Below are positions 45,179-53,790 of a DNA stretch of 64,000 bases, in pieces (the first letter of the stretch is position 1; each line of letters begins with the position of its first letter). The stretch covers positions 1 to 64,000 of the forward strand of contig JAHBZL010000013.1 of NCBI GenBank assembly GCA_019635485.1, written 5' to 3'. This stretch comes from Piscinibacter sp. GTDB lineage: Bacteria > Pseudomonadota > Gammaproteobacteria > Burkholderiales > Burkholderiaceae_C. The notes under the pieces are model-generated. The model made no database searches, was not told the origin of the DNA, and saw only the letters and a list, made by a program, of their open reading frames with translations. Made by a program: the position numbers and the translations under genes.

Positions 45179-46291
45179 ATGAAATCAGTCGTTGGACGGC
45201 TGGCCCTGGTGGCCGGCCTGTTGGCGTCCGTGGTAGCCCAGGCGCAGATCCTGATCGGGCAGACCTCGGGCTTCACCGGCCCGGTGGCCGCAGGCGTCAA
45301 GGAAGTCTCCGACGGCGCCCGGCTCTACATCGATTCGGTCAACGCCAAGGGTGGGGTGAACGGCCAGGCGATCGAACTGATCTCGATGGACGACAAGTTC
45401 GACCCGAAGCTCGCCGGCGCCAACGCCAAGACGCTGATCACCGAGAAGAACGTCGTCGCGCTGTTCCTCAGCCGCGGCACGCCGCACACGCAGGCCATCC
45501 TGCCGCTGCTGGCCGAGTACAAGGTGCCGCTGATCGGCCCGTCCACCGGCGCGATGGTGCTGCACAAGCCGGTCAACCCCTGGGTGTTCAACGTGCGCGC
45601 GACCTACCAGCGCGAGGCCGAGCGTGCCGTGCAGCACCTCAGCCTGATCGGCATGGACCGCATCGGCGTGATCCACGTCGAGGACAGCTTCGGCGCCGAC
45701 ATGCTGGAGGGCGCCAAGCGCGGCTTCGAAGCGGTCGCGAAGAACGCGGTGTTCATCGAGAAATACAGCCGCGAGAAGTGGGACTTCACGAAGATCGCGC
45801 CGCTGGTCGCGTCGTCGGGCGTGCAGGCCGTGCTGTTCATCGGCTCGGGCAACGCCGTGGCCGACGGCATCGGCGCGATCCGCAAGGCCGGTTCGCGCGC
45901 GCAGATCGTGACCTTCTCGAACAACGCCTCGGGCGGCTTCATCAAGTCGCTCGGCGACAACGCGCGCGGCACCATCGTCGCCCAGGTGTTCCCGTACGAG
46001 CGCTCGCTGTCGGCGCCGATCGTGAAGGAGGCGCACGACCTCGCCGTCGCCAAGGACCTGGAAGGCGTGACGCCGGCGATGCTCGAAGGCTTTGCCGCCG
46101 CCAAGGTGCTGGTGGCGGCGTTGAAGAAGGCCGGCCCGAATCCGACGCGGCTGCGCATCCAGCAGGCGCTGGACGGGATTCAAAAGCTCGACATCGGCGG
46201 CCTGGACATCAGCTACAGCCCGACCGACCACACCGGTCTGGACTTCGTCGACCTGTCCATCATCGGCCCGAACGGCAAGTTCCGCCGCTGA
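45179..46291 (+). CDS. ABC-type branched-chain amino acid/amide binding protein, solitary
   Basis: 370-residue Peripla_BP_6 protein with a Sec signal ending VVAQAQ. Typical segments are LIGQTSGFTGPVAAGVKE, GGVNGQAIELISMDDKFDP, IGVIHVEDSFGADMLEGAKR and the terminal VDLSIIGPNGKFRR. It is a diverged member of the group at 13.7-16.0 kb, sharing layout but not long identical blocks. CCCGGAGAACAGC precedes the ATG. No permease or ATPase is adjacent. A GGCCGGT/ACCGGCC hairpin follows. Confidence 0.92.
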   Translation: MKSVVGRLALVAGLLASVVAQAQILIGQTSGFTGPVAAGVKEVSDGARLYIDSVNAKGGVNGQAIELISMDDKFDPKLAGANAKTLITEKNVVALFLSRGTPHTQAILPLLAEYKVPLIGPSTGAMVLHKPVNPWVFNVRATYQREAERAVQHLSLIGMDRIGVIHVEDSFGADMLEGAKRGFEAVAKNAVFIEKYSREKWDFTKIAPLVASSGVQAVLFIGSGNAVADGIGAIRKAGSRAQIVTFSNNASGGFIKSLGDNARGTIVAQVFPYERSLSAPIVKEAHDLAVAKDLEGVTPAMLEGFAAAKVLVAALKKAGPNPTRLRIQQALDGIQKLDIGGLDISYSPTDHTGLDFVDLSIIGPNGKFRR

Positions 46292-46332
46292 GGAAGCCCT
46301 GACGACGTGCGGTCGCGGCGCGCGCGCCCGGG

Positions 46333-46349
46333 GGCCGGTCCGACCGGCC
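46333..46349 (+). terminator. stem-loop after solitary binding protein
   Basis: GGCCGGT (46333-46339), loop CCG, ACCGGCC (46343-46349): a perfect 7-bp stem 41 bp after the stop and just before the GntR gene. It lacks a T run. Probable 3' hairpin or weak terminator. Confidence 0.5.
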
Positions 46350-46371
46350 TGCTCGCTACACTGCCGGGCCG

Positions 46372-47082
46372 ATGCCGACGACCGCCCGCCGCCGCCGAAC
46401 CTCGACCGCCGCGCCGACCCGCTCGTCGTCCCGCCCGGTCACCGGCATGCTCGACCAGACCGTCTACGACGCGCTCTTCGATGCGGTGATGCAACGCCGG
46501 CTGCGGCCCGGCGAACGCCTTGCCGAGGCGACGCTGTGCGCGCAGTTCGACGTCAGCCGGACCGTGGTGCGGCAGGCGCTGCGTCGGCTGGCCGAGGCGC
46601 GGATCGTCGAGATCGTGCCGAACAAGGGTGCCACGGTCGCTGCGCCGACCCCGGAAGAGACCCGCGAGGTGTTCGTCGCGCGGCGCGCCATCGAGGGAGC
46701 GATCGTGCGCCAGGCGGCGCTGCGCCTCTCGCACGGCGACGTGCAGCGCCTGCACGAGCGGCTGGCGGCAGAGCACGCCGCGCTGCACCAGGGCGACCAC
46801 GGCCGCTGGGTCGCGCTGGCCGGCGGGTTCCACCTCGCGCTCGCCCAGCTCGCCGGCAACCGCGTGCTGCTGCGCCTGCTCACCGAACTGATGACCCGCT
46901 GCTCGCTGATCGTCGCGCTGTACGAGGCGCCGGGAGAGGCCTCGTGCGAGCACGACGAGCACGTGCGCATCGTCGACCTGCTCGCCCTGCGCGATGGCGA
47001 GGCGGCCGCCGCCGAGATGGAGCGGCACCTCACCGGGCTCGAGGGCCGCCTGGCCATCCCGACCCCCGCGGCCGCGGCCTGA
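46372..47082 (+). CDS. GntR-family regulator (FCD ligand domain)
   Basis: 236-residue FadR-type GntR protein. After a 25-residue Arg/Thr/Ser-rich N-terminal tail, the winged helix is clear: VYDALFDAVMQRRLRPGERL, AEATLCAQFDVSRTVVRQAL and PNKGATVAAPTPEE. The FCD domain has metal-binding-type His/Asp residues (FHLALAQLAGN, HDEHVRIVDLLALRDGE). Two TGTATACA palindromes, a shape used by many GntR regulators, lie downstream around the promoter of the BMP gene. It probably controls that operon and may sense a purine-related or carboxylic ligand; the ligand is unknown. Confidence 0.9.
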   Translation: MPTTARRRRTSTAAPTRSSSRPVTGMLDQTVYDALFDAVMQRRLRPGERLAEATLCAQFDVSRTVVRQALRRLAEARIVEIVPNKGATVAAPTPEETREVFVARRAIEGAIVRQAALRLSHGDVQRLHERLAAEHAALHQGDHGRWVALAGGFHLALAQLAGNRVLLRLLTELMTRCSLIVALYEAPGEASCEHDEHVRIVDLLALRDGEAAAAEMERHLTGLEGRLAIPTPAAAA

Positions 47083-47139
47083 CGCGCCGGCCTGGGGCCC
47101 GCGGCACGCGGAAGGTGCAATGGCCACCAAACTGGCGCA

Positions 47140-47149
47140 ATGTATACAT
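47140..47149. promoter_or_regulatory. candidate GntR operator 1 (ATGTATACAT)
   Basis: A perfect 10-bp palindrome in an AT-rich pocket (47140-47200) within otherwise very GC-rich DNA. Its core TGTATACA is repeated at 47221-47228. FCD-type GntR regulators often bind palindromes with a GTATAC core. The adjacent GntR gene makes the assignment plausible. Confidence 0.5.
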
Positions 47150-47204
47150 AAACAAAGTATCTCATAACACATTGATTTAAATACGTTTTCATACTAATTT
47201 CGCC

Positions 47205-47220
47205 TGGCACGATGGATGCA
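47205..47220 (+). promoter_or_regulatory. candidate sigma-54 promoter for the BMP operon
   Basis: TGGCACGATGGATGCA matches the sigma-54 consensus TGGCACGNNNNTTGCW at every fixed position but one (A for T). GG and GC are spaced ten bases apart as required. The predicted start would be near 47231, about 47 bp before the BMP gene ATG. No bacterial enhancer-binding protein gene is in the window. Confidence 0.55.
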
Positions 47221-47228
47221 TGTATACA
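47221..47228. promoter_or_regulatory. candidate GntR operator 2 (TGTATACA)
   Basis: Second TGTATACA, touching the -12 side of the sigma-54-like element and overlapping the predicted transcription start. A protein bound here would block the promoter. An alternative reading is that TATACAAT serves as a sigma-70 -10 box. Confidence 0.5.
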
Positions 47229-47277
47229 ATCTGTCGGCCCTCTCGCCGGCCCCTGCCCTCAACCCAGGAGCCTCCCC

Positions 47278-48360
47278 ATGACCCTCCGTCGTCGCCACCT
47301 GCTCGCTTCCGGCCTCGCCGCCGCCACCCCCGCGCTGTGGCCGCTCGCGGCGCGCGCCGCCGCCCCGCTCAAGATCGGCTTCGTCTACTCCGGCCCGATC
47401 GCCGACATCGGCTGGACCTACCAGCACGACCTCGGCCGCAAGATGGTCGAGAAGGAGTTCGGCAGCCGGGTGCAGACCGTCTACGTCGAGAAGGTGCCCG
47501 AATCGGCCGAGGCCGACCGCGTGATCCGCCAGCTCGTGCAGGACGGCTGCAAGATGGTCTTCACCACCTCGTTCGGCTTCATGGATCCCACCCTCCGCGT
47601 CGCCGCCGACTTCCCGGACGTGGCCTTCGAGCACTGCTCCGGCTACAAGACCGCGAAGAACGTCGGCATCTACCAGACGCGCTTCTACGAGGGCGCCTAC
47701 CTGATCGGCCTGCTGGGCGGCCGGATGACGAAGAGCAACACCTTCGGCTACGTCGCGCCCTTCCCGATTCCGGAGGTGATCCGCAACCTGTCCGCCTGGA
47801 CGCTGGGCGCGCGCAGCGTGAACCCGAAGGTCGGCACCAAGGTGGTCTGGATCAACTCCTGGTACGACCCGGGCCGCGAACGCGAGGCCGCGCAGGCGCT
47901 GATCGACCAGGGTGCCGACGTGCTGTACCAGAACACCGACTCGCCGGCCGTCGTGCAGCTCGCGCAGAGCAAGGGCCTGTACGCCTTCGGCCAGGATTCG
48001 GACATGACGCGTTTCGGCCCGAAGGCGCATCTGTCGGGCAACACGCTGAACTGGGGCGTCTACTACGTGCACAAGGTGCGCCAGCTGCTCGAGGGAAAGT
48101 GGAAGAGCGAGGACACCAAGTGGGGCATGAAGGAAGGCATCGTGCAGGTGGTGCCGCCGAACGCCGAGGTGCCGAAGGACGTGGCCGCGCTGTTCGAGCG
48201 CAAGAAGGCCGAGATCCTGGCCGGCGGCTTCCACCCCTTCACCGGGCCGATCAAGGACACCACGGGCGCGCTGAAGGTCGCCGCCGGCCAGGTGCTGGCC
48301 GAGGACGAACTCTGGAAGATGAAGTGGTACGCCGAAGGCGTCCTGGGCAAGCAGCCCTGA
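47278..48360 (+). CDS. BMP/PnrA-family ABC binding protein (nucleoside-type)
   Basis: 360-residue basic-membrane-protein family binding protein. The N-terminus MTLRRRHLLASG is twin-arginine-like, with the signal ending AARAAAP. Family segments are KIGFVYSGPIADIGWTYQHD, FTTSFGFMDPTLRVA, NVGIYQTRFYEGAYLIGLLG and VLYQNTDSPAVVQLAQ. Members bind purine nucleosides or related bases for ABC import. CCAGGAGCCTCCCC precedes the ATG. It is the first gene of a unit with a flavin reductase and a deaminase, both compatible with purine or related heterocycle catabolism. The membrane components are not in the window. Confidence 0.92.
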   Translation: MTLRRRHLLASGLAAATPALWPLAARAAAPLKIGFVYSGPIADIGWTYQHDLGRKMVEKEFGSRVQTVYVEKVPESAEADRVIRQLVQDGCKMVFTTSFGFMDPTLRVAADFPDVAFEHCSGYKTAKNVGIYQTRFYEGAYLIGLLGGRMTKSNTFGYVAPFPIPEVIRNLSAWTLGARSVNPKVGTKVVWINSWYDPGREREAAQALIDQGADVLYQNTDSPAVVQLAQSKGLYAFGQDSDMTRFGPKAHLSGNTLNWGVYYVHKVRQLLEGKWKSEDTKWGMKEGIVQVVPPNAEVPKDVAALFERKKAEILAGGFHPFTGPIKDTTGALKVAAGQVLAEDELWKMKWYAEGVLGKQP

Positions 48361-48368
48361 GGGAAGAC

Positions 48369-49004
48369 ATGGAGATCGATTTCGCCGAACTCAGCGCCTA
48401 CCAGCGCTACAAGCTGATGGCCAGCCTGATCGTGCCGCGGCCGATCGCGCTGGTCACCACGCTCTCGGCCGGCGGCGTGGCCAACGCGGCGCCGTTCTCG
48501 ATGTTCAACATGCTCGGCGAGGATCCGCCGATCGTGATGCTGTCGATCAATCGCCTGAAGGACGGCCGGCTCAAGGACACCGCGGCGAACATCCTGCGCA
48601 GCGGCGAGTTCGTCGTGCACATCAGCGACGAGGCGATCGCCGCGAAGATGCACGCCTGCGGCGAATCGCTGCCGCCCGAGGTGAGCGAGCTGGAGCGCTT
48701 CGGGCTGCACCCCGCCGCGTCGCGCACCGTCGCGCCGCCGCGCATCGCCGAGGCGCCGGTGGCCTTCGAGTGCGTGCTGCACGAGAAGCTCGAGACCGAG
48801 AGCCGCTACGTGTTCATCGGCCGCGTGCAATGGCTGCATGCGCGCGACGGCCTCGTCGACAGCGCCACCTGGCGCGTGCGCCTGCAGGACTACCACCCGG
48901 TCGGCCGCTTCGGCGCGAGCTTCTACGTGACGACGCGCGACCGCTTCGCGATCGACGGGCAGGACCGCGAAAGCCGCGCCAGCACGTCGATCGACGAGAT
49001 CTAG
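48369..49004 (+). CDS. flavin reductase-like FMN-binding protein
   Basis: 211-residue flavin-reductase-domain (split-barrel) protein. The diagnostic segments are LIVPRPIALVTTLSAGG and NAAPFSMFNMLGEDPPIVML near the N-terminus, and ESRYVFIGRVQWLHARDG later. Such proteins bind FMN and reduce it for partner monooxygenases or act as FMN-dependent reductases. It starts 8 bp after the BMP gene and is followed by the deaminase after 17 bp, so the three are an operon. No monooxygenase partner is encoded nearby. The end, SRASTSIDEI, is hydrophilic. Function within the pathway is unassigned. Confidence 0.88.
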   Translation: MEIDFAELSAYQRYKLMASLIVPRPIALVTTLSAGGVANAAPFSMFNMLGEDPPIVMLSINRLKDGRLKDTAANILRSGEFVVHISDEAIAAKMHACGESLPPEVSELERFGLHPAASRTVAPPRIAEAPVAFECVLHEKLETESRYVFIGRVQWLHARDGLVDSATWRVRLQDYHPVGRFGASFYVTTRDRFAIDGQDRESRASTSIDEI

Positions 49005-49021
49005 GGAAGAAGGAGACCACG

Positions 49022-49510
49022 ATGCCGCTCACCGCCGCCGACGACGAACCGATGCGCCAGGCCATCGCGGCCTCGCGCCAGGCGCTCGACGAGGGCAACA
49101 TGCCGTTCGGCGCGACGCTGGTCGCGCCCGACGGCCGCCTGCTCTGGACCGCGCGCAACAACCAGGTGAGCAGCGGCGACTGCACCGGCCACGCCGAGCT
49201 GGTGCTGGTGCGCGAGGCGCGCGCCGCGCTCGGCGCCGACGCCGTGCGCGGCGGCACGGTCTACGCGAGCGGCGAGCCCTGCGCGATGTGCAGCGGCGCG
49301 ATGTTCTGGGCCGGCATCCGGCGCGTCGTCTACGCCGCCTCGCAGGACGACATCGCCGCCGCGCTGGGCGGCGACACGCTGCCGATCCGCAGCGCCGCGG
49401 TCTATGCCGGTGCGCGCCCGCCGGTGCGGGTGGATGGTCCGCTGCAGGCCGATGCGGCGATCGCGGTGCTTCAGGACGCCGCCGCGCGCTTCGCCGGGCG
49501 CGTGCGGTAG
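49022..49510 (+). CDS. nucleoside/nucleobase deaminase (CDA fold, guanine-deaminase-like)
   Basis: 162-residue zinc deaminase. The zinc/proton-shuttle motif is GHAEL (HAE) near residue 60 and PCAMC (PCxxC) near residue 90. The opening MPFGATLVAPDGRLL and the segment WAGIRRVVYA are shared with guanine/cytosine deaminase-type proteins, not the tRNA-editing TadA start. Members hydrolyse amino groups on guanine, cytosine or related bases. GGAAGAAGGAGACC precedes the ATG. Placement after a purine-type binding protein supports a nucleobase substrate. The 3' end overlaps convergent rlhA by 40 bp. Confidence 0.9.
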   Translation: MPLTAADDEPMRQAIAASRQALDEGNMPFGATLVAPDGRLLWTARNNQVSSGDCTGHAELVLVREARAALGADAVRGGTVYASGEPCAMCSGAMFWAGIRRVVYAASQDDIAAALGGDTLPIRSAAVYAGARPPVRVDGPLQADAAIAVLQDAAARFAGRVR

Positions 49511-51432
49511 AACTGCATCGGCACTGCCGCGGCGTCCTTCAGGACACTCTTGCGCATCCGGCCGACCACGTGCATTTCGCAGGGCTTGCAGTCGAAGCGC
49601 AGCGTCAGCCGATCGCCGCCGCTGACCAGCGTCAGCGGCTCGGCCCGCACGGTGCCCTGCACGCCGACCACGCCCTTGGCCTGCTTCGGGCACAGGCTCA
49701 GGCTGTAGCGCACGCAGTGCCTGGTGATCATCAGCGACACCTCGCCGAGCTCCTCGTGGCTCTCGTACGCGGCGGCGACGACCTTCACGCCGTGGCGGGC
49801 GTAGAACGCGGCGGCACGGCCGTTGTGGACGTTGGCGAGGTAGCTCAGCGTGTCCTCCGGGTACGGCAGCGGCGGCTCGACGGGCCGCGCCCGCGGCAGG
49901 CGCGCGAGCGCGCCCGCCCGCGCGGCCTCCAGCGCGGCGATCACGTCGCGGCGCAGGCCGTTGGCGAGCGAGGCGGGCACGAACGCATCGCCGGCGATCG
50001 TGATGGCGCGCGCCTCGAAGATCGTCGTGCCGAGCTTGCCGAGCGCGTCGTGCAGTGCGCTGCGCGCGCGCACCGGGTCGCGTGCCGGCTCCAATGCCCG
50101 CGCGGCGGCGACGGCGGCATGGTGCCCGTCCTCGTCGACCGCCTCGAGCACGAAGCCGGCCTCGACGGCCCGCCAGTACAGGTCGACGCCGATGCGGCGT
50201 TCGGCCGACGGGCGCGCGAGAAGCCGCTCCCACGCCATGTCGCGGTTGCGGCTGATGGCCGTACCGCGCCGCAGATCCTTCAGCGCGGCCATCTCGGCAT
50301 TCGGCTCGACGCGCCACGTGCGGCCCGCCAGACGCGTCGCGACGTTGACCGGCACACCCTGCAGTTCCCCCTGCAGGTCGACCCAGGTCAGCGCATCGCC
50401 GTTGTTCAGAACCGCGTCCTGCGCCTCGGTTTCGAGCTCGAAATGCGCGCGCCCGACCTGCGTCACGTGGCCGAGCGGCAGGCCGGCGTGCTTGGGCGTG
50501 TCGAAGGCGCCGATGTCCTCCAGGCGGCCGTTCACGAAGTAGTCGGTCGCGCCCCGGTTGAAGTTGCGCGCGGGGTCGGGCGCGAAATGGAAGCGGCAGC
50601 GGCCCGACGACGCGCGCCTGAGCCCGCGGCGGCCCTCCAGCAGCGCGTCGAACAGCTGCCGGTAATGCGCCGTCACGTTCTTCACGTAGCCGAGGTCCTT
50701 GTAGCGGCCCTCGATCTTGAAGCTGCGCACGCCGGCCTCGACCAGCGCGGCGAGGTTGGCGCTCTGGTCGTTGTCCTTCAGCGACAGCACGTGCTTCTCG
50801 TGCGCGACGATGCGGCCCTGCGCGTCGGTCACCGTGTAGGGCAGCCGGCACTCCTGCGAGCAGTTGCCGCGGTTCGCGCTGCGGCCGGTGTGCGCATGGC
50901 TGATGAAACACTGGCCGCTGTAGGCCACGCACAGCGCGCCGTGGATGAAGAACTCGAGCGTCGCCTCGCCGACCTGCGCGGCCACCGCCTGGATCTGCGC
51001 CAACGTCAGCTCGCGCGCCAGCACCATCTGCGAGAAGCCCGCGTCCTGCAGGAAGCGCGCCTTCTCCGGCGTGCGGATGTCGGTCTGCGTGCTGGCATGC
51101 AGCTGGATCGGCGGCAGGTCGAGCTCGAGCAGGCCCATGTCCTGCACGATCAGCGCGTCGATGCCGAGGTTCCAGGCGTCCCAGGCCAGCCGGCGCGCGG
51201 CCTCCAGCTCGTCGTCGCGCAGGATGGTGTTCAGGGTCAGGAAGATGCGCGCGCGGTAGCGGTGCGCATGTTTCACCAGGCGCTCCAGGTCGGGCAGCTC
51301 GTTGCCCGCCTTGTCGCGCGCGCCGAAGGACGGGCCGCCGATGTAGACGGCGTCCGCACCGTGGTTCACCGCCTCGATGCCGATGTCGGCATCGCGCGCG
51401 GGGGCGAGCAGTTCCAGTTCGGGGCGGGGCAT
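49471..51432 (-). CDS. rlhA: U32 peptidase-family 23S rRNA hydroxylase RlhA
   Basis: 653 residues, the same length as E. coli RlhA (YdcP) as I recall it. That protein makes 5-hydroxycytidine at position 2501 of 23S rRNA. The N-terminal U32 barrel includes LELLAPARD, NHGADAVYIGGPSFGAR and IQLHASTQTDI. The Cys-rich patch ALCVAYSGQCFISH and NRGNCSQECRLPY holds the conserved Cys residues. The last 350 residues form the DUF3656-type extension. ATG 51432 opens MPRPELELLAP. It is convergent with the deaminase (40-bp overlap) and lies downstream of the ATPase operon on the same strand. Assignment rests on length and motifs. Confidence 0.9.
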   Translation of the reverse strand: MPRPELELLAPARDADIGIEAVNHGADAVYIGGPSFGARDKAGNELPDLERLVKHAHRYRARIFLTLNTILRDDELEAARRLAWDAWNLGIDALIVQDMGLLELDLPPIQLHASTQTDIRTPEKARFLQDAGFSQMVLARELTLAQIQAVAAQVGEATLEFFIHGALCVAYSGQCFISHAHTGRSANRGNCSQECRLPYTVTDAQGRIVAHEKHVLSLKDNDQSANLAALVEAGVRSFKIEGRYKDLGYVKNVTAHYRQLFDALLEGRRGLRRASSGRCRFHFAPDPARNFNRGATDYFVNGRLEDIGAFDTPKHAGLPLGHVTQVGRAHFELETEAQDAVLNNGDALTWVDLQGELQGVPVNVATRLAGRTWRVEPNAEMAALKDLRRGTAISRNRDMAWERLLARPSAERRIGVDLYWRAVEAGFVLEAVDEDGHHAAVAAARALEPARDPVRARSALHDALGKLGTTIFEARAITIAGDAFVPASLANGLRRDVIAALEAARAGALARLPRARPVEPPLPYPEDTLSYLANVHNGRAAAFYARHGVKVVAAAYESHEELGEVSLMITRHCVRYSLSLCPKQAKGVVGVQGTVRAEPLTLVSGGDRLTLRFDCKPCEMHVVGRMRKSVLKDAAAVPMQFYRTRPAKRAAAS

Positions 51433-51476
51433 GGCAGGACGCGGGCAGCAGCGCGCGGATTGTCCGCCAGCTTCGC

Positions 51477-52304
51477 TCAGTCTGTCGCCAGCGCACGTTC
51501 CAGCGAACTGTTCAGCGTCTCCAGCTCGTTGGTGATGTCGGCCTGGCGCAGCGCGGCGCGGCGCCGGCGCAGCTGGCGCCCGAGTTCGTCCAGATGGTCC
51601 TGCGCGCGCTGCATCTGCGCCAGGCGCCAGCGGTTCTCCTGTTCCAGCGAGGCCTGCAGCGCACCCAGCAGACGCAGCCGCAGCATCTGCCGGCGCAGTG
51701 CCGACCACAGCGCCGGCAGCGCGAGCTGGCGCAGCGGCGCGACGCCGGTGTCGGCCACGCCGTGCGTCTGCACGCCGTCGTCCTCCGGCCGCGGCCAGAG
51801 CGGCACGCTGAGCAGCTCGGTCTCGCCGTGGTGCAGAAGCCGCAGCGACCGCCCCGCCTGCAGCTCGTGGACCAGCGCGAGGCTCCAGGCGTCGAGCGCG
51901 GCGTCAGCCTCGTCGAGCGCGGCGCAGCCCGGCAAGGCGACGACGGGCAGATCGGCAGGCAGCAGCGCCCCCAGCCGCGTGCCGGCCACCAGCCAGCGTG
52001 CCGCGGGCTCGGCGGCGCGCCGCGACAGCATCGCCTCGACGAGCCGCGCGTTGAACGCACCACAGAAGCCGCGCTCGGCACCGACCACCAGCCAGGTCGT
52101 TGCCCGGGCGGACCGCGTGTCCTCGTCGTCCGCGGGCAGCGCATGCAGTGCCCGTTGCAGCGCCGCACGCGCCTCGACCAGCGCCGGTTGCGCGCGGCTG
52201 ACGCGCTGCAGTTCGGCAAAGGCGAGGTTCTTCATCGCCTGGACGATCTGGCGCAACTCGCCGAGCAGGCGCTCGCGTTCGCGCAGCGCATGCTGGCCGC
52301 TCAC
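51477..52304 (-). CDS. atpG: N-type ATPase gamma subunit
   Basis: 275-residue central-stalk subunit. It keeps the canonical ends: N-terminal AMKNLAFAELQRVSRAQP and C-terminal DITNELETLNSSLERAL, plus GFCGAFN in the middle. It rotates inside the alpha/beta hexamer. I chose GTG 52304 because GGAGGG lies eight bases upstream; an upstream GTG (52328) lies inside the 58-bp repeat and has no ribosome site. Last gene of the N-ATPase operon, 58 bp after alpha. Sequence is diverged from standard F1 gamma, as expected for N-type. Confidence 0.9.
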   Translation of the reverse strand: MSGQHALRERERLLGELRQIVQAMKNLAFAELQRVSRAQPALVEARAALQRALHALPADDEDTRSARATTWLVVGAERGFCGAFNARLVEAMLSRRAAEPAARWLVAGTRLGALLPADLPVVALPGCAALDEADAALDAWSLALVHELQAGRSLRLLHHGETELLSVPLWPRPEDDGVQTHGVADTGVAPLRQLALPALWSALRRQMLRLRLLGALQASLEQENRWRLAQMQRAQDHLDELGRQLRRRRAALRQADITNELETLNSSLERALATD

Positions 52305-52307
52305 GGC

Positions 52308-52365
52308 ACGACCCTCCGTGCTGCGCACTCCGGGGTTCGCGCTTGGGAGCGGCCCGGCGCGCTCA
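52308..52365. repeat. 58-bp intercistronic linker repeat, copy 1 (alpha-gamma junction)
   Basis: Read on the minus strand, this runs from the TGA of atpA to just before the GTG of atpG and contains the GGAGGG ribosome site. The copy at 55791-55848 agrees at 55 of 58 positions by my alignment. The start has a small dyad, GAGCG...CGCTC. Identical spacing and placement show the linker was duplicated as a unit. Confidence 0.85.
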
Positions 52366-53787
52366 CGGGGCGCGTCCCAGCGCGTCGCGCACCGCGGCCA
52401 CCCAGCGCTCGCGCGGCGCGTCGAGCGGCGGCGCCTGGCCGGCCAGTGCCGCCAGGCGCGCGAGCGCCGCGTCGAGCGCCTCGCCTGCGAGGCCGTCGAG
52501 CCAGCCTTCGTTGAGCGCCACCAGCCAGCCCATCTGGTAGGCGATCGCGCGCGGCGCGAGCCGCCCCTGGCGCAGCAGCGCCTGCAGCAGCTGGCCGCGC
52601 GCGAGGCGCGCCCGCATCGCGTCGTCCAGCCGCGTGCCGAAGCGGGTGAACAGCTCCAGCTCGAGGAACTGCAGGTAGTCCAGCCGCAGCCGCTTGCACT
52701 CGTGCGCGACGGCGCGGTCCTGCGCCTTGCCGCCGATGCGCGAGACCGAGGTGCCGACGTCGATCGCCGGAAACATGCCCGAGGCCACCAGCTTGCTGCT
52801 CAGGTAGACCTGACCGTCGGTGATCGAGATCAGGTTGGTCGGGATGTAGCTCGCCACCTCGCCGAGCTGCGTCGGCACGATCGGCAGCGCCGTCATGCTG
52901 CCGCCGCCCTGCGCCGCGCTCAGCTGCGTCGAGCGTTCGAGCAGGCGCGAGTGCAGGTAGAAGATGTCGCCCGGGTAGGCCTCGCGCCCCGGCGGGCGGC
53001 GCAGCAGCAGCGACAGTTCGCGGTAAGCCTGCGCATGCTTGCCCAGGTCGTCGTAGACGATCAGCGTGTCGTGCCCGGCGTGCATCCACGACTCGGCCAG
53101 CGCACAGCCGGCGAACGGCGCGAGGTACTGCAGCCCGGGCAGCGAGCCGGCCTCGGCGGCCACCACCGTGGTGTGCTCGAGCGCGCCTTGCTCGCTCAGC
53201 AACGCGAGGGTCTCGGCCACCTCGGCTCGGCGCTGCCCGATCAGCACCAGCACGCAGCGCACGCCCTGCCCGCGCTGGTGGATCAGCGCATCCAGCGCCA
53301 GCGCGCTCTTGCCGGTGCCCTCGTCGCCGATCAGCAGCTCGCGCTGGCCGCGGCCGATCGGCAGCAGCGTGTCGATCACGGTGTTGCCGGTGTACAGCGG
53401 GCGCGTCACCGGGTCGCGCTCGACGATCGCCGGCGAGCGCGTCTCCAGCGGGCGCTGCTCATCGGCGCGCGGCGCGGGCTTGCCGTCCAGCGGCCGGCCG
53501 AGCGGATCGATCACGCGCCCGAGCAGCGCGTCGCTGCAGCCCAGCGCGAGCCGCTGGCCGCTGCGCCGCATCCTCAGCCCGGCCACCAGCTGCTCGCTCT
53601 GGTCGAGCAGGATGCAGCCTGCCAGGCGCTCGTCGAGCTGGAACACCCAGGCGCGGCTGCCGTCGCCCGAGCGCAGCACCTCGCCGACGGGCACCGACGG
53701 CAGCCCCTGCAGCCAGGCGATGCCGTCGGCCACGCCGATCACGGTGCCGACTTCCTCGACGACCAGGCCGATGTTGGCAGCCCCCAA
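52363..53787 (-). CDS. atpA: N-type ATPase alpha subunit (short N-terminus, TTG start)
   Basis: 474 residues, against about 500-513 usually. Walker A is GDEGTGKS, and the arginine-finger region VGTSVSRIGGKAQ is intact. Start TTG 53787 is supported by GGAGG eight bases upstream. It lies 3 bp past, and in the same frame as, the b-delta stop. The N-terminus therefore begins at the crown barrel (IGLVVEEVGTVIGVADGIAW) and lacks the 20-30 residue helix that binds delta in ordinary F1. This is consistent with the loss of the delta N-domain. Non-catalytic nucleotide-binding subunit of the hexamer. Confidence 0.92.
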   Translation of the reverse strand: MGAANIGLVVEEVGTVIGVADGIAWLQGLPSVPVGEVLRSGDGSRAWVFQLDERLAGCILLDQSEQLVAGLRMRRSGQRLALGCSDALLGRVIDPLGRPLDGKPAPRADEQRPLETRSPAIVERDPVTRPLYTGNTVIDTLLPIGRGQRELLIGDEGTGKSALALDALIHQRGQGVRCVLVLIGQRRAEVAETLALLSEQGALEHTTVVAAEAGSLPGLQYLAPFAGCALAESWMHAGHDTLIVYDDLGKHAQAYRELSLLLRRPPGREAYPGDIFYLHSRLLERSTQLSAAQGGGSMTALPIVPTQLGEVASYIPTNLISITDGQVYLSSKLVASGMFPAIDVGTSVSRIGGKAQDRAVAHECKRLRLDYLQFLELELFTRFGTRLDDAMRARLARGQLLQALLRQGRLAPRAIAYQMGWLVALNEGWLDGLAGEALDAALARLAALAGQAPPLDAPRERWVAAVRDALGRAP

Positions 53788-53790
53788 GGA

